From Scytonema sp045865695 (GTDB lineage: Bacteria > Cyanobacteriota > Cyanobacteriia > Cyanobacteriales > Nostocaceae), in the NCBI RefSeq assembly GCF_045865695.1, contig NZ_BAACAP010000231.1:43276-107275 (forward strand): a stretch of DNA of 64,000 nucleotides. The letters run 5' to 3'. Below, piece by piece: positions 45,791-54,441 of this stretch. Every line of letters starts with the position of its first letter. Within the stretch, counting starts at the first letter, position 1. The notes under the pieces were generated by a model. It saw only the letters and a program-made list of their open reading frames with translations. It was not told the origin of the DNA and searched no databases. The position numbers were made by a program, and so were the translations under genes.

Positions 45791-46795
45791 TTACTTCACT
45801 ACAAGTGGTGGATATTTCTCGATTTCGCCCATCAAGTATTTCGCTAGAAATCGGGCTTGGATTTCAAAAGCTTCTTGATAAGTACATTTGCGTCCAAGTA
45901 CCGGATGCTTAAACTCAGATTGCTTCTTCTGTGCGTACAGTTGTAAAAATGTTTTTCGTCCTTCCTTAGTCAGGGAAACAGCATTGCTAACGGGTTCTTG
46001 CACAAAATCCTCAGCCTTGAGGAATTGCTTGTTCACAGCAGACAGCACAACAGCATCGACGATGACAGGTCTAAACTCTTCCATCAAGTCTAATGCTAGG
46101 GATGGTCTACCGTAACGTTGGCAGTGTAAATATCCGAGATAGGGATCGAAACCTACAATATTCGCTGCTCCTTGAATATCATGACACAGCAACGAATAAC
46201 CAAAGCTGAGTAAAGAGTTGACGGGATCGGTAGGCGGACGGCGGACGCGGTTAGTAAAGGAGAACTTCATGTTACGAATCATGCGATCGAAGCATCCAAA
46301 GTAAGCTGCACTACCTGCACCTTCTAATCCTCTCAATGAATCAATATTGTGAGTTGTGTCAATGGGCGCAATTGCTTGCTCTAAGCGATGGATAAAAGTT
46401 GATAAGTCTATGTCGGCGCATTCTCGTTGGCGGCGCACAAGGGTAGTCCGGTAGTTTTTGAGTTTACCTCGTACAAACCCTTGGACGACATGAATAGCTT
46501 GAGGTGTATCACCTGCAGCATTCCATTGTGCTTTACGGACAAATATGTTCTTTGTCATTTCTGGTTTTAAACGTCCTAAATAACGACCTGTATCTGTGAG
46601 AAATGTGAGCGGAATTTGACGCTGCAATAATTCATTGACAGCAGCAGGTGAAACTGTGGCACGTCCTAGCACCACAACACCATCAACTTTGAGAAGTGGC
46701 ACATCTAAAATGGTTGTTTTCTCAAACTTGACGTGTAACCGTTCATCGACTTTGCCAATAAATGCGTCTTCTTGCGTGATATATACTGTTCCCAT
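45791..46795 (-). CDS. cas1: CRISPR integrase Cas1 (type I-D)
   Basis: This 334-aa protein has the Cas1 beta-rich N-terminus (TVYITQEDAFIGKVDERLHV) and helical C-terminal domain. The metal-binding residues are recognisable: Glu in RGLEGAGSAAYF, His in GYLHCQRYGRPSLALDL, and Asp/Glu in the DLMEEFRPVIVD motif. It catalyses spacer integration with Cas2. It lies 29 bp after cas4 and is oriented with the whole operon. Its length and sequence type fit the I-D branch. Confidence 0.96.
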   Translation of the reverse strand: MGTVYITQEDAFIGKVDERLHVKFEKTTILDVPLLKVDGVVVLGRATVSPAAVNELLQRQIPLTFLTDTGRYLGRLKPEMTKNIFVRKAQWNAAGDTPQAIHVVQGFVRGKLKNYRTTLVRRQRECADIDLSTFIHRLEQAIAPIDTTHNIDSLRGLEGAGSAAYFGCFDRMIRNMKFSFTNRVRRPPTDPVNSLLSFGYSLLCHDIQGAANIVGFDPYLGYLHCQRYGRPSLALDLMEEFRPVIVDAVVLSAVNKQFLKAEDFVQEPVSNAVSLTKEGRKTFLQLYAQKKQSEFKHPVLGRKCTYQEAFEIQARFLAKYLMGEIEKYPPLVVK

Positions 46796-46824
46796 GGTTT
46801 TTCAATCCAAATTGAATAACGATA

Positions 46825-47418
46825 TTAGGCTTCTTGATAACGTCCTACTTTGTCCGCTGTCCCTGGTAAACATCTCGTATAGAGACTGCATCCCGTACAG
46901 CGTTTTGTCTTTAGGGCTTTTGGCATATAACCCGTACAGATTAGTTTTTGTACGGATTCAATAGTTGCGATCGCACTTTGACGCAACTCTTCAGTTATCT
47001 CTACAAGTTGGCGTTGGTGTGAATGTGCGTAGTAGATGTAACCTGTCCTGATGGTTTGTCCGGTCATTTCTTCCAAACATAGAGCTTGGGCGCAAACTTG
47101 CAACTCGTCGTTATCCCATTCGCCTTTTTTTCCGCGTTTGTATTCAACGGGATACCATTCACCATTTTCTGATTCGATAAGATCGGATTTACCAATAAGT
47201 TTGTATTTTTCCGATTTCAACCAGATGGCTCGAATTTGCCAAGTTTCTTCTCGATTTCCTTCTCCAACTGTGTGAACGCGATCGTGTAAACTCGTTCCCT
47301 CAATGGTATATTGGTTATCAATAAATTCACTTGCACAGAACATTAGCCAACAGCGATGCGGACAGTAAGCATATTGGTTTAATGCTGCAATTGGAACGTA
47401 TTCTTCTGTTTCATTCAT
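46825..47418 (-). CDS. cas4: CRISPR-associated exonuclease Cas4
   Basis: This 197-aa RecB-family nuclease has the four iron-sulfur cysteines in NQYAYCPHRCW (first) and KRCTGCSLYTRC (the other three). The PD-(D/E)XK core is visible in KLIGKSDLIESENGEWYPVE followed by YKRGKKG. Cas4 trims prespacers and helps choose those with the right PAM and orientation. It sits between cas6 and cas1 and is preceded by a TAGCTAAT-type repeat tract (47425-47480). Confidence 0.95.
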   Translation of the reverse strand: MNETEEYVPIAALNQYAYCPHRCWLMFCASEFIDNQYTIEGTSLHDRVHTVGEGNREETWQIRAIWLKSEKYKLIGKSDLIESENGEWYPVEYKRGKKGEWDNDELQVCAQALCLEEMTGQTIRTGYIYYAHSHQRQLVEITEELRQSAIATIESVQKLICTGYMPKALKTKRCTGCSLYTRCLPGTADKVGRYQEA

Positions 47419-47478
47419 GGTTTTTGCTAATTGCTAATGGTTAATGGCTAATAGTTATTCGCTATCAGCCATTAGCTA

Positions 47479-48381
47479 TCAGCTGCTAGCAGTTTTTAAT
47501 CGTCGTGTCATTCCCATTCCCATGGTTGTTTTTCGTCCAAGCCCTGCATATAAGGCAAAGTCAGCAAGGGCATTTATTTGCTTAATAGCAATGGGTTCAA
47601 CTTCTCCTAGAATTCGATAGTTGATTTCGCCAACGCAACCTATAAACTTAGTGTCATAGTTGTTAACAACTTCGGTGTTGATGTTGACAAAGCTGGGATA
47701 AATGGATTCGATGGGAACATTAGTAAACTCAATTCCACTGTATTTGTTCCAACGACTGAGAAGACTATTGAAAACAGATTCTCGAATTGGTAAAACACTA
47801 TCGTATGCGCCCTGACGAAAAGCTACAGGTGTGGCAAAACTGAAGGAGATGGTGCGATCGCCTTTGGCGCTGCGATCCGCGCAATCGCGATCGCTCGCTT
47901 GCTCGTACAATTGAGCATATGTACAAGCATTTGCCCAAGGTTGTGTTGGTTGGGGAGTTCCCAAGATACTGGTAATGTACAAATTAGCAGATCCCAAATG
48001 CCAAGAATGTTCGGGGTTGAGATTTAGCCAAAGTGAAGTTAGTTTCCCAAAGAGCGTATCATCTAGAAGCGAAATCCGCCACCAACAGGGTGTACCAGGG
48101 GGAATGGGTTGTTCGTGGTTGTATTGTAAGGTATGGTGTTTGTGGAATTTGTTGTTGCGATCCAGTTTCTTGGGGATTGGGTATCCTTCCCGATGGCTTT
48201 GCACTTGTAAAGGAGAAAGAGTAAATGCTTTGTCGGCGTTAGATGTGTGTAAGTAATCTCCTAAATTGCGATCGACAGAACTGATAAGAGTAAGGAATAA
48301 GGCGTGGTAGTGTCTACCTGATAGAAATTCGGGGTAGATGGGGGACTGGGGAACGAGGTTAAGAACAAGACTGTGAGGCAT
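47479..48381 (-). CDS. cas6: crRNA-processing endoribonuclease Cas6 (type I-D)
   Basis: This 300-aa RAMP protein begins MPHSLVLNLVPQSPIYPEFL, and a His near residue 26 (GRHYHALFL) is a candidate for the general-acid role. The C-terminal glycine-rich loop (YAGLGRKTTMGMGMTRRL) is the hallmark of Cas6. It cuts repeat RNA at the base of the AATCCC...GGGATT hairpin, leaving the ATTGAAAC handle. Its 5' untranslated region holds a dispersed palindrome (48398-48420). The insert DCADRSAKGD includes HIP1-type sequence. Confidence 0.93.
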   Translation of the reverse strand: MPHSLVLNLVPQSPIYPEFLSGRHYHALFLTLISSVDRNLGDYLHTSNADKAFTLSPLQVQSHREGYPIPKKLDRNNKFHKHHTLQYNHEQPIPPGTPCWWRISLLDDTLFGKLTSLWLNLNPEHSWHLGSANLYITSILGTPQPTQPWANACTYAQLYEQASDRDCADRSAKGDRTISFSFATPVAFRQGAYDSVLPIRESVFNSLLSRWNKYSGIEFTNVPIESIYPSFVNINTEVVNNYDTKFIGCVGEINYRILGEVEPIAIKQINALADFALYAGLGRKTTMGMGMTRRLKTASS

Positions 48382-48397
48382 AATTGAGAGTTATTAA

Positions 48398-48420
48398 GTA
48401 GGGTGGGCATTGCCCACCAT
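48398..48420. repeat. Dispersed palindrome GTAGGGTGGGCATTGCCCACC between csc1 and cas6
   Basis: GGTGGGCA-T-TGCCCACC (48402-48418) is a perfect palindrome of the family found at 1612-1740 and 33696. It occupies almost the whole 45-bp gap between csc1 and cas6, just upstream of the cas6 start. It could alter transcript stability or processing between the effector and the processing/adaptation parts of the operon. Confidence 0.85.
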
Positions 48421-48426
48421 TATGAT

Positions 48427-49146
48427 TCAACCCTTAAATCGATACTGCATTCTAGCTGGGAGTCGTAGTTTTTCAGATTTGTATGGATTGTCAAACTCAT
48501 AATACTCTCCTTGACGAATGCTGACATTTTGAATCAGACTGACAGGAGGCATATTAATGACATCGTAGCTCACGACTTGATGAGTAAACATCACATCTAA
48601 AGGATTGAGTGGGTAAGGAAAAGCGAAGTCACCAGTCTTTAATTTGAATTCTACCACTTCTTGAGTCTGTACCTCTGCTTTACTCATCCATTTACCCAAG
48701 CGAATCCATTTTGGTAATTTGAGTTGTTTTTGAGAAATCACAAAAAACTCAAATTTGCTTTCTGGTGCAATCTCTTTTGCTCTACCAAAACTAGGGATAT
48801 TTTTCTGGGTTTTCTCCATCTCAACATGGTAGTTATTGTTGGCATACTTCCAAGTGTTAAGAGTCGTAGCATGGTGAATTGAATGTGCTGGAGTTACATA
48901 AATCCCCTGTTGATTGAGTGGTGTTAAATGCTCCTCATATTTAGGAACTTGTTCGGGACAGAAATAACGATATGAGTGTTCTTCAGCAACAGTGGTTGAA
49001 TAAACCTCACTATCTACTAACTCCATGGCATAACAAAGAGCGTAATTATGAATGATTGCTTCTGTTTCGTAGAGTCTTCCTATCTCACGAGTGGCGTAAT
49101 ACAGGCTGTCATGTAATTCTAACCGACAGCAGTAAATAAAGGTCAT
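48427..49146 (-). CDS. csc1: Type I-D Cascade subunit Csc1 (Cas5d)
   Basis: This 239-aa protein begins MTFIYCCRLELHDSLYYATR, the typical Csc1 start, and includes IGRLYETEAIIHNYALCYAM. It is the Cas5-like subunit that holds the crRNA 5' handle and helps recognise the PAM. It starts 5 bp after the csc2 stop, so it is tightly coupled. It ends LRLPARMQYRFKG. Confidence 0.94.
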   Translation of the reverse strand: MTFIYCCRLELHDSLYYATREIGRLYETEAIIHNYALCYAMELVDSEVYSTTVAEEHSYRYFCPEQVPKYEEHLTPLNQQGIYVTPAHSIHHATTLNTWKYANNNYHVEMEKTQKNIPSFGRAKEIAPESKFEFFVISQKQLKLPKWIRLGKWMSKAEVQTQEVVEFKLKTGDFAFPYPLNPLDVMFTHQVVSYDVINMPPVSLIQNVSIRQGEYYEFDNPYKSEKLRLPARMQYRFKG

Positions 49147-49151
49147 AGTGG

Positions 49152-50192
49152 TTACTTAGCGGGTACTTTATCTTTACCTTTTATATGTTTCTGAGCATAA
49201 GCTTTCGCTTCGTCATCTGCTTTTTTAAGCATCTTTTTCAGGTTTTCTTCATTAGTAGTGATAGCTTTGACTTCATTAAGCAAAGATTTAAATGTTTCAC
49301 CGATAAAGTCTTCATGCACGAGAAATTCACCTTGCATTAAGCTAGCAATAGTACGAGCAGCCGCTTCAGTAACATCATCTTCATTTAATGGCTCTGTAGA
49401 GGCTAAGGTTGCATTTTTCTTCATGTAATCATAAATGGCTTGAGTCCAGCGTAAATTGCTAACAATCTCTCCGTCAGCAAATATTACACCTATCAATTCA
49501 TTCCGAACTCTTCCTGTACGTGTAGTCTGTGCGCCATAGTGTCGAGTACGCAAAATGTTATTAAAAACATAAAGAAAACTGGCTTCTGTAGGATCTTTTA
49601 ATGTCACAATGCTGGGAAAGAAGATTTGGGGTTTAATGTGATCTTGCTGATTAATACGAGCTGTAACTGAACCTATTTTACCATCTAATTCGCCATTAGC
49701 TTTCTTCTCTCCCTTTGCTGCCATTGTTCCATTCTCATAAGGAGCATTTAAAGTGAATGTTTCATGAGAATCAGCATACTCAGTTATAGAAAATGCTGTA
49801 TCTACTACAACTTTTGATTTTTCAGAACCTGAATCACCAATAGCAAACCCATAAATAATACAGTCAGGATTATTCATGGCAAATTTTACGTTGTACTCGC
49901 ACTCTTCCGCAGTCATAAAACCATAATTTCGGAGTAATTCTCGACCCACTAATCGTTCTGGAGTTGATTGTTTGCGCTTAAACATTGCTAAGCGGCTGAT
50001 AGTTTTTTGACTCTCTGATTCTTCCTTTTCGATTCCTGCTCTGACTCGTGATTTATTCAGTTCACCATCTGTTTGAAATAGTGGATAAGATTCAGTGACA
50101 CGCACTGTTAGAAAATGAGCATATTTCCCCATTGGTTTATAGGGAATATTAGTATGAAAATGTTTGGCATCAATAGTTTTCAGAAAATTCAT
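49152..50192 (-). CDS. csc2: Type I-D Cascade backbone subunit Csc2 (Cas7d)
   Basis: This 346-aa RAMP protein begins MNFLKTIDAKHFHTNIPYKP and contains FLTVRVTESYPLFQTDGELN, the Csc2 signature. Multiple copies coat the crRNA spacer and flip out every sixth base, as Cas7 proteins do. A good GGAG ribosome site (TTGGAGACCTATC) precedes the ATG. The insert SEKSKVVVDTAFSITEYADS belongs to the family's thumb region. It lies 103 bp after cas10d. Confidence 0.95.
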   Translation of the reverse strand: MNFLKTIDAKHFHTNIPYKPMGKYAHFLTVRVTESYPLFQTDGELNKSRVRAGIEKEESESQKTISRLAMFKRKQSTPERLVGRELLRNYGFMTAEECEYNVKFAMNNPDCIIYGFAIGDSGSEKSKVVVDTAFSITEYADSHETFTLNAPYENGTMAAKGEKKANGELDGKIGSVTARINQQDHIKPQIFFPSIVTLKDPTEASFLYVFNNILRTRHYGAQTTRTGRVRNELIGVIFADGEIVSNLRWTQAIYDYMKKNATLASTEPLNEDDVTEAAARTIASLMQGEFLVHEDFIGETFKSLLNEVKAITTNEENLKKMLKKADDEAKAYAQKHIKGKDKVPAK

Positions 50193-50295
50193 GATAGGTC
50201 TCCAATAGTTTGAATTTTGTTAGAGTTAGTACTGTGAGAGCTTGAGAAAGCCTGGAGAGAAATATCAGCAGAAAAGACGGTTTTATTAATAGAAG

Positions 50296-53200
50296 TTATT
50301 CATCTACATCTAAATCATCTGTATCTGCATCTAAATATTCAGTAGTTTTTTCTCCTTGTGAAGAACGTCTTTCATAATTTGCTAAACGGTAAAGGTACTC
50401 GCAAGTGTTCCGGATGTAGTTCATTTGACGACCTTGTAGACGAGCGCGATCGCCTGCAAAAGACTCGTTAAAAACCTCAACCACAAAATACTCAGTGAAA
50501 TCTCGAATAGCTTGTAATTCCTCCTCTGTATTACTAATCATCCAACGTCCTTCTGCTCTAGAAGCGTGAACTCGCTTCATTAACTGGAAGACTTCTGCTG
50601 TTACCAAATCAATCAAAGCATCATTAGAAAAACTAGTGTCAGCTTTGAGAATGACATCAGCAGCTACATCAATAGGTTTAAGAATGGCATTGGCTGGAAT
50701 TGGTTGTCTCCCAGTTTTTTTAGCATGTCTGTAGAACCTTCGGAATCGCTCTGTTAATTCTCTGGGATGATTTAAGGAAGATGCTTGTGTCACTGTCCAT
50801 TTCTCCAATTGAAAATCATATTTTGCATGAGGATCGAAACACGGGTAAAAGTAATAAGCATAAAGCTTGATTTTATTAATGCTAGGCGTTTCTACACCTT
50901 GCTTTCGACTCCAGCTTTTGAGGTAGCTAAAGACATTGAGCGGACTTGTCTCCAAATCTCTGGCTAATTCAGAAAACTTACCCCAGTTAGAATCATATTT
51001 CCCCTTATTTTGTTTGACATTAACATCAAGATGTATTGCATAGGCAGCAGTTAATACATTAAGTGGTGCAGAATACTGTTTGTTATTTTCTTCCCAACCC
51101 TCAAGAATGTAGTCAAGACGGAATTTATCTCGTCCCACCAACACCCGAAACGCTGGTGGTGCGCTGTCCAAAAACACCGTTTCTTCAAATTCAGCACCAT
51201 CATTAAAGGGTGGAATGGGTGACTCAGATACCACAGTCTTTACATCAAGAATCATTGGAAAGGCAAAGGCTAACCAACTTGGCATAACCCACGATTCGGT
51301 GTCAGTCGGATCGAGTCCTGGTGGTAGCGCTATGAAATAAAACGTTAACGGTTGGTCTTCGGGATAAGACAGCTTGAATGTACGATCTTGCTTGTGTTCT
51401 GGATGATTCTCTGGTAAATCTTTTTTGCGCTGCAAGTCCTCATCAATAAGGAACGTATCAACACTTTGATACCGTTGTCGTCCGAAATCCGCTTGTAAGT
51501 CATCATTGATAAAGTGATTGCGGATGCTGGCATTAAAGCGAGATTGAGCTATGTTAGTATAAGCCCACTGAAGAAACTTGTTCGTCTCTGGCGTGCAGTA
51601 ATAGGTTGGATAGAAGTAAAGATAACGGTATTTACCGTCCTCGAACCGTTTACCTACCGCCTGAGTTTGATTCATAAGGATTTGACGCAGCATCATTTCT
51701 ATGCCTGCAATACTAGAAATGTTACGTTTTGCATTGGAACCCCCTAGCATTTGCTTGTTTGTATAAACCTGGGGAGTAAACAACACTGCAGATTCCATCT
51801 GTTCTGTGACTGTGTAAGCAGAATGGGAAACAGAACAAATTAACTGCCTTCCACGCCCAGATTTCTTCGCTAGTTGATAGCGTTCTAACTCATCCAGAAA
51901 GACTTTTGTAGAATCAAGATCTTGGTGCTTATCCTTTCCAGGGAGAATGACAACGTGCTGCACCCACAAGCGCAAATCATCCCACCCATCCGGTAACTGG
52001 TATTGCTCTACAATTGGTGAGATTAACTTGGCTAGATGGTTAATAGCACCCTCACAAACTTCCTCTACATTTTCAATTTCTGGGTGACGCTCTAAGTACT
52101 TTGCTGCTAAATAGTACCACTCATAAGGCACACCGCCAGTATTACCCTTAAGTTTCAGTTCCTTTAGCTTGTCATTAATGCGTTGTATTTCTCGAATTGG
52201 GGGTAAAGATTTCTCTAAATCCCAGAGTTTCGCTACTTCTCCCACTAAATCTAAATCGGGAAGGGGTGGTAATTCCTTCTTGCTTTTCTTGCCCTCCTTT
52301 CGGGATTCTTCAATCTTATTAACCTTTTCTCCCCAAATTTTACGAGTGATGACATCACCAAATTCAGCAATTTGATCTATCCGAATATCATCAGAAAATT
52401 TGAAATTATAATCGGTTGAGAGAACACCTTGCTGTTGAAATTTGATTAAATTATCACTACGGCTTTTAGCAACTGAATTTTTACCTATCTTCAAAATGCG
52501 TAGATTTGCTTTTAGTGCAACCCGCATCAATCCTATGTCATCAAAGAATTTATCATAATATTCGGCATATTTCATGCCTTTACCATCTCTACCAAAACCA
52601 GTTTGACGTTTGATGAGTTGCCCACCACAAAATTCTTTAATCTTGTTAACAACTCTATCTGGTAAATCTTCAGTCGATATTACAGGTGAATTACAGAGTG
52701 TTAAGTAAACAACACCTGTTGGTAAATATAACAATGGCTTGTAATATTCACATTCTCCTGTATTTAAACTTGTGTGAGCCTCCATCAGAGCATTATTCAC
52801 CACATTAGTCAAAACACCCCTGTTCTCAGAAACTCTGTGATAACTTAATTTAAGTTGTCCATCACTGAGGTTATGAAGAATGCCATTTAAAGTACGGTGT
52901 TCGGCATCTTGAGGATGTTTAATAACCGAGGCTAGTAAATCAGCTACACAAGTTAATTCAGCAAGACAGACAAGGACATAATCATTAAGTATTGGGTGCA
53001 AACCATGTTCAGAAAGATTTAAGTTCGTGTCAGTTCGTCGCTGAGCATTATATGCAATGAATAGTAAGTCATCACGATATTCTTGCCATGCTTCTGGTTC
53101 ATCGGGACTGATAAACTTGTCAAGATTTAATTCCCGAACAATTACATTTATAATGTCACGGTGTGCTGCGAGAGGTAATTCACGGATTTTTTGTTCTTTA

Positions 53201-53781
53201 TCTAACGATATTGCTCTGTACACCTCTGGCATTGTTGGGAAAAATCGATAATCAAATTTTTCAAAATCATGTAGGATAAATCCAGCAATCAATAACCGCC
53301 TTTCTTTTTCTCTAATGACTCGTCTAGCCGTTGTGTCTATTTTTTTAAGACGGCGTTCAATTAGATTAGCTGGTAGCAACCCATTCAGTAAATGTGTATT
53401 TAAAGATTGGTCACCTGCATTATCTCGTCTAACATTTTCTTTACCTTTCTTTTTGTCGAGATAATCAAAAAATTTACCACCCTTTGCCGTTACTCCAATA
53501 GCTACCTGTAGTAACTTTGGTAATACGTACTGGCTAAAGTCCTGCATGATTAAGTCATCAGGGTTTTCTGTTGCGATCGCTCTTTGCAGTAACTTGAGGG
53601 TGAGGAGTTCAGATGGCTGAGTTTCAACTTTGCGCTCGGATGTTATTTCAAAGTCTGAATCATCTCCAGACATCCAATCATCGTCTGAGTTATCCAACTC
53701 TTCAACATTAATATCATCATTAATTTTAAAGAGTGAGAGTTGTTGCGCTTGTTCTTCTGATTTTTTGTGTTTCTTAGACAT
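50296..53781 (-). CDS. cas10d: Type I-D large subunit and nuclease Cas10d (Csc3)
   Basis: This 1161-aa protein is started at ATG 53781 (MSKKHKKSEEQAQ), because AAAGAGG lies at ribosome-site distance. An in-frame GTG at 53799 is less likely. The HD nuclease motif is H171-D172 (IAGFILHDFEKFDY). A second HD-domain segment is AAHRDIINVIVREL. I see no GGDD polymerase motif in the palm-like region, as expected for Cas10d. In I-D systems this subunit provides the HD nuclease that Cas3' lacks. The 3' part of the gene often also encodes the small subunit Cas11d from an internal start. That is family knowledge and I could not locate the site here. The acidic tail is TEYLDADTDDLDVDE. Confidence 0.95.
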   Translation of the reverse strand: MSKKHKKSEEQAQQLSLFKINDDINVEELDNSDDDWMSGDDSDFEITSERKVETQPSELLTLKLLQRAIATENPDDLIMQDFSQYVLPKLLQVAIGVTAKGGKFFDYLDKKKGKENVRRDNAGDQSLNTHLLNGLLPANLIERRLKKIDTTARRVIREKERRLLIAGFILHDFEKFDYRFFPTMPEVYRAISLDKEQKIRELPLAAHRDIINVIVRELNLDKFISPDEPEAWQEYRDDLLFIAYNAQRRTDTNLNLSEHGLHPILNDYVLVCLAELTCVADLLASVIKHPQDAEHRTLNGILHNLSDGQLKLSYHRVSENRGVLTNVVNNALMEAHTSLNTGECEYYKPLLYLPTGVVYLTLCNSPVISTEDLPDRVVNKIKEFCGGQLIKRQTGFGRDGKGMKYAEYYDKFFDDIGLMRVALKANLRILKIGKNSVAKSRSDNLIKFQQQGVLSTDYNFKFSDDIRIDQIAEFGDVITRKIWGEKVNKIEESRKEGKKSKKELPPLPDLDLVGEVAKLWDLEKSLPPIREIQRINDKLKELKLKGNTGGVPYEWYYLAAKYLERHPEIENVEEVCEGAINHLAKLISPIVEQYQLPDGWDDLRLWVQHVVILPGKDKHQDLDSTKVFLDELERYQLAKKSGRGRQLICSVSHSAYTVTEQMESAVLFTPQVYTNKQMLGGSNAKRNISSIAGIEMMLRQILMNQTQAVGKRFEDGKYRYLYFYPTYYCTPETNKFLQWAYTNIAQSRFNASIRNHFINDDLQADFGRQRYQSVDTFLIDEDLQRKKDLPENHPEHKQDRTFKLSYPEDQPLTFYFIALPPGLDPTDTESWVMPSWLAFAFPMILDVKTVVSESPIPPFNDGAEFEETVFLDSAPPAFRVLVGRDKFRLDYILEGWEENNKQYSAPLNVLTAAYAIHLDVNVKQNKGKYDSNWGKFSELARDLETSPLNVFSYLKSWSRKQGVETPSINKIKLYAYYFYPCFDPHAKYDFQLEKWTVTQASSLNHPRELTERFRRFYRHAKKTGRQPIPANAILKPIDVAADVILKADTSFSNDALIDLVTAEVFQLMKRVHASRAEGRWMISNTEEELQAIRDFTEYFVVEVFNESFAGDRARLQGRQMNYIRNTCEYLYRLANYERRSSQGEKTTEYLDADTDDLDVDE

Positions 53782-53863
53782 TTTTACCTCTTTATCCACA
53801 CAACAATTTGAGTCCTAACTAGGACTGTGAAAAAGCTTGATACTTTTTATTGAAAATATATTT

Positions 53864-54178
53864 TTAATCTTGTAAATAAAAATTTGCTAGCTCTTCTAAC
53901 TGTTGATTCCGAAAAATTAAGTATTCAAATTGACGAACTTTACTTAACAAGAAATCAATTGTTTTTTGACTTTCCTGAAGTTGAGCTTCCTGTTCGTAAA
54001 TCATGTGTATTATTTCTTCATTTTTCTTATTAATTTGATTTATTTGAATATTGTATGTAGAAATCTTATTGTCCTGTTCGCAAAGCCGATCATCTTGAAT
54101 GTCGTTCCTGTGCCGTTCTACCTCAATCACATCAATTAGGTAGCGGAGTACATCTAAATCGATATTCCGGCTAAGCAT
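53864..54178 (-). CDS. 104-aa coiled-coil protein inside the I-D cas operon, unknown
   Basis: This small charged protein begins MLSRNIDLDVLRYLIDVIEV and runs almost entirely as heptad-like helix (DNKISTYNIQINQINKKNEE, AQLQESQKTIDFLLSKVRQF). It is therefore a likely coiled coil with a short N-terminal helical head. It lies 82 bp upstream of cas10d and is the first gene after the putative repressor site at 54263-54287. The gap to cas10d holds AGTCCTAACTAGGACT (53811-53826). A GGAAAA ribosome site precedes it. It is not a standard I-D gene as far as I know. It could be an accessory subunit, a toxin-like gene or a regulator. No function is assigned. Confidence 0.72.
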   Translation of the reverse strand: MLSRNIDLDVLRYLIDVIEVERHRNDIQDDRLCEQDNKISTYNIQINQINKKNEEIIHMIYEQEAQLQESQKTIDFLLSKVRQFEYLIFRNQQLEELANFYLQD

Positions 54179-54262
54179 ATAAGGTTTTCCTTGTTTAAAT
54201 TATTACCCTACAGTTTAGCACTTTTATATTAGACGACTAAAAAAAGAGGATGACTAATATAT

Positions 54263-54287
54263 GCATCTGTGAATATGAACCTGTAAC
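54263..54287 (-). promoter_or_regulatory. Candidate protospacer and GTT PAM for the mini-CRISPR guide, in the cas10d operon promoter region
   Basis: Read on the minus strand this is GTT (54287-54285) followed by ACAGGTTCATATT (54284-54272). The guide from the mini-array begins ACAGGCTCATAAT. Eleven of the first 13 bases agree, and the only mismatches are at guide positions 6 and 12. With a one-base gap the agreement extends further (TTCAC, GATGC). GTN is the known type I-D PAM. The site is 94-106 bp upstream of the 104-aa gene. It also overlaps a weak promoter-like pair TTACAG / TATATT (54286-54281 and 54262-54257, 18-19 bp apart) that would drive the cas10d operon. Confidence 0.7.
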
Positions 54288-54314
54288 TAGTTTATAATTC
54301 AAGCTCAAATCTTG

Positions 54315-54320
54315 TATAAT
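54315..54320 (+). promoter_or_regulatory. -10 element (TATAAT) of the mini-CRISPR transcript
   Basis: A consensus TATAAT stands 1-2 bp before the first repeat-like unit, so transcription would start within or just after the first bases of that repeat (about 54326-54328). A weak -35 (TTATAA or TTCAAG) lies around 54292-54300. The spacing is right for a dedicated small-RNA promoter reading rightward, against the cas genes. Confidence 0.6.
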
Positions 54321-54321
54321 T

Positions 54322-54440
54322 GGGATGCAGGGTTTGAATCCCTACCAGGGATTGAAACACAGGCTCATAATTCACTGATGCTGATCCTCCTACCCTGCGG
54401 CTGAAATAGCCAAAACAGAATCCCTATTAGGGATTGCAAC
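54322..54440 (+). ncRNA. Mini-CRISPR (CreR/CreA-like guide RNA candidate)
   Basis: Two degenerate I-D repeats enclose one spacer-like segment. Unit 1 (54322-54358) ends TTGAATCCCTACCAGGGATT and GAAAC, 23 of 25 bases equal to array 2 read in crRNA sense. Unit 2 (54404-54440) ends GAATCCCTATTAGGGATTGC and AAC (22 of 23). Their 5' halves have decayed. Both keep the AATCCC...GGGATT hairpin that Cas6 recognises, and unit 1 keeps the ATTGAAAC handle. The spacer (54359-54403) begins ACAGGCTCATAATTCACTGA. Orientation is opposite to the cas genes and to the big arrays. A GCAGGGT/ACCCTGC pair (about 54327 and 54392) could close a larger fold. It ends one base before the cas3' stop codon. It is most like the CreR/CreA guides described in other type I systems. 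Confidence 0.72.
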
Positions 54441-54441
54441 T

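Noticed and set aside
54290..54308. Alternative target for the mini-CRISPR guide at TTCAAGCTCAAAT
   Set aside because: Only about 8 of 12 seed bases agree and no GTN PAM precedes it; the site at 54272-54287 is far better.
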